A stretch of DNA of 6,924 bases. Source: Dehalococcoidales bacterium (GTDB lineage Bacteria > Chloroflexota > Dehalococcoidia > Dehalococcoidales > RBG-16-60-22). Below the pieces are notes generated by a model that saw only the letters and a list, made by a program, of their open reading frames with translations, had not been told where the DNA came from and did not search any database. Of this stretch, positions 5,835-6,924 are shown in pieces. The DNA lies in NCBI GenBank assembly GCA_030639445.1, contig DAOWCR010000059.1:1-6924 (forward strand), read 5' to 3'. The translations under genes were made by a program, and so were the position numbers. Within the stretch, counting starts at the first letter, position 1. Every line of letters begins with the position of its first letter.

Positions 5835-6054
5835 ACAGTATCAAAGCTAATTGTAGGGTAAATAAAATGAAAAGTCAAACCATACAGTGATGATGGGAAA
5901 GTACCGGATATAGCTTAAGGGGTTGGGCGGGGTTTTGTCAAGGGTTGGTTGGGGTGGGGAGGCAGGACGCCGGAAAAGCCGAAATACACCACTAATAAGA
6001 AATCATAGACTATATTTAGTTTTACTGTCAGCAGGGTCGAATGTATCACAGTCG
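5835..6054. other. Intergenic region with G-rich tracts
   Basis: No gene is supported. It separates the AT-rich cassette from the tRNA-tuf operon. It contains the tRNA promoter near its left end and, at 5919-5962 on the + strand, a dense series of G-runs (GGGG-TT-GGG-C-GGGG, then GGG and two further GGGG runs). A perfect TTGACA on the minus strand (5936-5941) lies within the G-rich block but lacks a good -10 partner. I see no convincing terminator for the cassette. Confidence 0.6.
5850..5878 (-). promoter_or_regulatory. Promoter of the tRNA-Thr-tuf operon
   Basis: TTGACT (5873-5878), 17 bases, and TACAAT (5850-5855) on the minus strand give five of six matches in each hexamer at ideal spacing, followed by initiation around 5843. 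This leaves only a few bases before the tRNA 5' end. It is the strongest promoter in the window and the likely main entry for the cluster, because no terminator is seen between the genes down to the rplJ attenuator. Confidence 0.8.
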
Positions 6055-6534
6055 TTACTTAGGATATAGTCCTCTCATGCGCCAAAGAAAGCTCGGGTAA
6101 CTTTCGAAGGATATATCGAGAGAATCACAAATATCTGGTATTTTTTTATTAACACCTATTCTATCTGGTTTGGACACTTCACCACTAACCACCGTAGAGT
6201 TCAATATAATCGCATGAGAAATAACATAAGGGTCTGCTTTCTTCTCTAGCCTTTCCAAGTCGACATCGGACAAATGACCATACGTGGATAGAACTTTGGG
6301 CAGGACTGTAAGACAGCGGGTTGTGGATTCAATTCTAAGGTTAGGATATTTTCTTAGGAAATTAGACAAACCGTCAGTTTTTAAATTAAGCTCCTCAATT
6401 ACCTTTTCAGGAATAATAATCCCTTCATGATTGCCGATGTCATCTAACCAATTCCAAAAGTCACTCTGCTCTCCTTTTGGTGGAAAGTCATCTCGGTAAG
6501 CGTGTATCAAAGAATCCGAATCAAAAATGTACAT
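6055..6534 (-). CDS. DUF4411-like PIN-domain protein, putative toxin
   Basis: The 159-residue product begins MYIFDSDSLIHAYRDDFPP, like DUF4411 proteins, which are predicted PIN-fold RNases. Likely acidic site residues are Asp5 (and Asp7) in FDSDS, Glu47/Glu48 in IPEKVIEEL, Asp101 in ADPYVISHA and Asp134 in KIPDICD. A strand like STVVSGE precedes the last of these, as in the family. ATG 6534 is two bases after the stop of the upstream gene. A TTG at 6540 would overlap that stop by four bases and add two residues. The tight pairing with an ImmA/IrrE-type gene is a common arrangement for DUF4411 genes. Activity as a toxin or RNase is inferred from the family, not shown. Codon use and base content are visibly more AT-rich than in the ribosomal genes, which suggests transfer. 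Confidence 0.8.
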   Translation of the reverse strand: MYIFDSDSLIHAYRDDFPPKGEQSDFWNWLDDIGNHEGIIIPEKVIEELNLKTDGLSNFLRKYPNLRIESTTRCLTVLPKVLSTYGHLSDVDLERLEKKADPYVISHAIILNSTVVSGEVSKPDRIGVNKKIPDICDSLDISFESYPSFLWRMRGLYPK

Positions 6535-6536
6535 TT

Positions 6537-6924
6537 TCAAATTATTTTTGAGAAATTGTTTATTTTAACATTGAGAATAAGAGAAGCATCGAGATCAGAA
6601 ATTTTTCCTTCGCGTGTTGCATTCATGACTGTGTTTATCAACGCAACACCTAGTTTGGTTCTCATGCGAATTTTATAACTCGGAGGTTCTTTTTTCCTTA
6701 ATTTAAGTTTTTCCTTAATTTTCAACCAATCAACCTGATAATTATTGTACCAATCCCAGTAATACTCGGAAGAAATTTTGTTAGATTCAAGTAGACGCCG
6801 TGCTATGACGATGGGACTTACTTTGAATTGACGAGCTATGCGTTCGATGACAACGTTGTCTTCAAAACCTATTGTCAGCAGGTCCCATTGTTTGAGAAGG
6901 TCAGTCATGGGTACTAAAAATTCA
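6537..6924 (-). CDS. ImmA/IrrE-type protein, C-terminal part (cut by window edge)
   Basis: The frame is open to the window edge. The first visible residues are EFLVP, matching the AAEFLVP segment that in ImmA/IrrE (COG2856) proteins follows the HEXXH zinc-protease motif. Next come IERIARQFKVSPIVIARRLLE, the typical helical stretch after the protease core, and a C-terminal part ending REGKISDLDASLILNVKINNFSKI, which resembles the tail of the versions paired with DUF4411. The Met at 6908 is therefore probably internal, and the HEXXH motif and any N-terminal HTH lie outside the window. In such pairs this protein is the predicted antitoxin or regulator. It precedes the PIN gene by two bases and is equally AT-rich. 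Confidence 0.75.
   Translation of the reverse strand, partial: EFLVPMTDLLKQWDLLTIGFEDNVVIERIARQFKVSPIVIARRLLESNKISSEYYWDWYNNYQVDWLKIKEKLKLRKKEPPSYKIRMRTKLGVALINTVMNATREGKISDLDASLILNVKINNFSKII

Noticed and set aside
5912..5941. Second promoter with TTGACA (5936-5941)
   Set aside because: The -35 hexamer is perfect, but the best -10 candidate at suitable spacing (TAAGCT, 18 bases) matches poorly. It is noted only as a possibility.

Overview
The window is a bacterial translation and transcription gene cluster read entirely on the minus strand, from high to low coordinates. The order is tRNA-Thr(GGT), tuf, rpmG, secE, nusG, rplK, a TIGR04076-like small gene, rplA, the L10 leader, rplJ and rplL. 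A small two-helix membrane-protein gene follows. Upstream of the tRNA lies a two-gene cassette that looks like a toxin-antitoxin or defence pair.

The organism is probably a member of the Chloroflexota, most likely Dehalococcoidia-like. This rests on three things: the EF-Tu has a cysteine-rich insert (ECGCGK..C.WC) of a kind I recall from that group; the cluster runs tuf-rpmG-secE-nusG-rplK; and rpoB/rpoC do not follow rplL. This placement is inference from memory, not a phylogeny.

Layout. Positions 6924-6537 hold the C-terminal part of an ImmA/IrrE-type protein that runs off the window edge. Positions 6534-6055 hold a DUF4411-like PIN-domain protein. Both are visibly more AT-rich than the rest and suggest acquired DNA. 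Positions 6054-5835 are intergenic, with G-rich tracts and a good sigma-70-type promoter. tRNA-Thr (5834-5762) comes next and is probably co-transcribed with tuf (5740-4535). rpmG, secE, nusG, rplK, the TIGR04076-like gene and rplA follow with short gaps. Between rplA and rplJ is a 188-base leader with its own promoter, an L10-binding RNA fold and an intrinsic terminator placed as an attenuator. rplJ and rplL are separated by one base. A separate promoter then drives the 86-residue membrane protein.

The genes supply the ribosomal stalk (L10, L7/L12), the L11 and L1 regions of the large subunit, L33, the elongation factor that docks on the stalk, the translocon subunit SecE and the transcription factor NusG. 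The most unusual points are an approximately 140-residue Ala/Glu/Pro/Lys-rich repetitive N-terminal extension on L7/L12, a conserved uncharacterised Cys-containing gene inserted between rplK and rplA, the cysteine-rich insert in EF-Tu, and a clear attenuation mechanism in the rplJ leader in which an 8-base leader segment perfectly complements the terminator.
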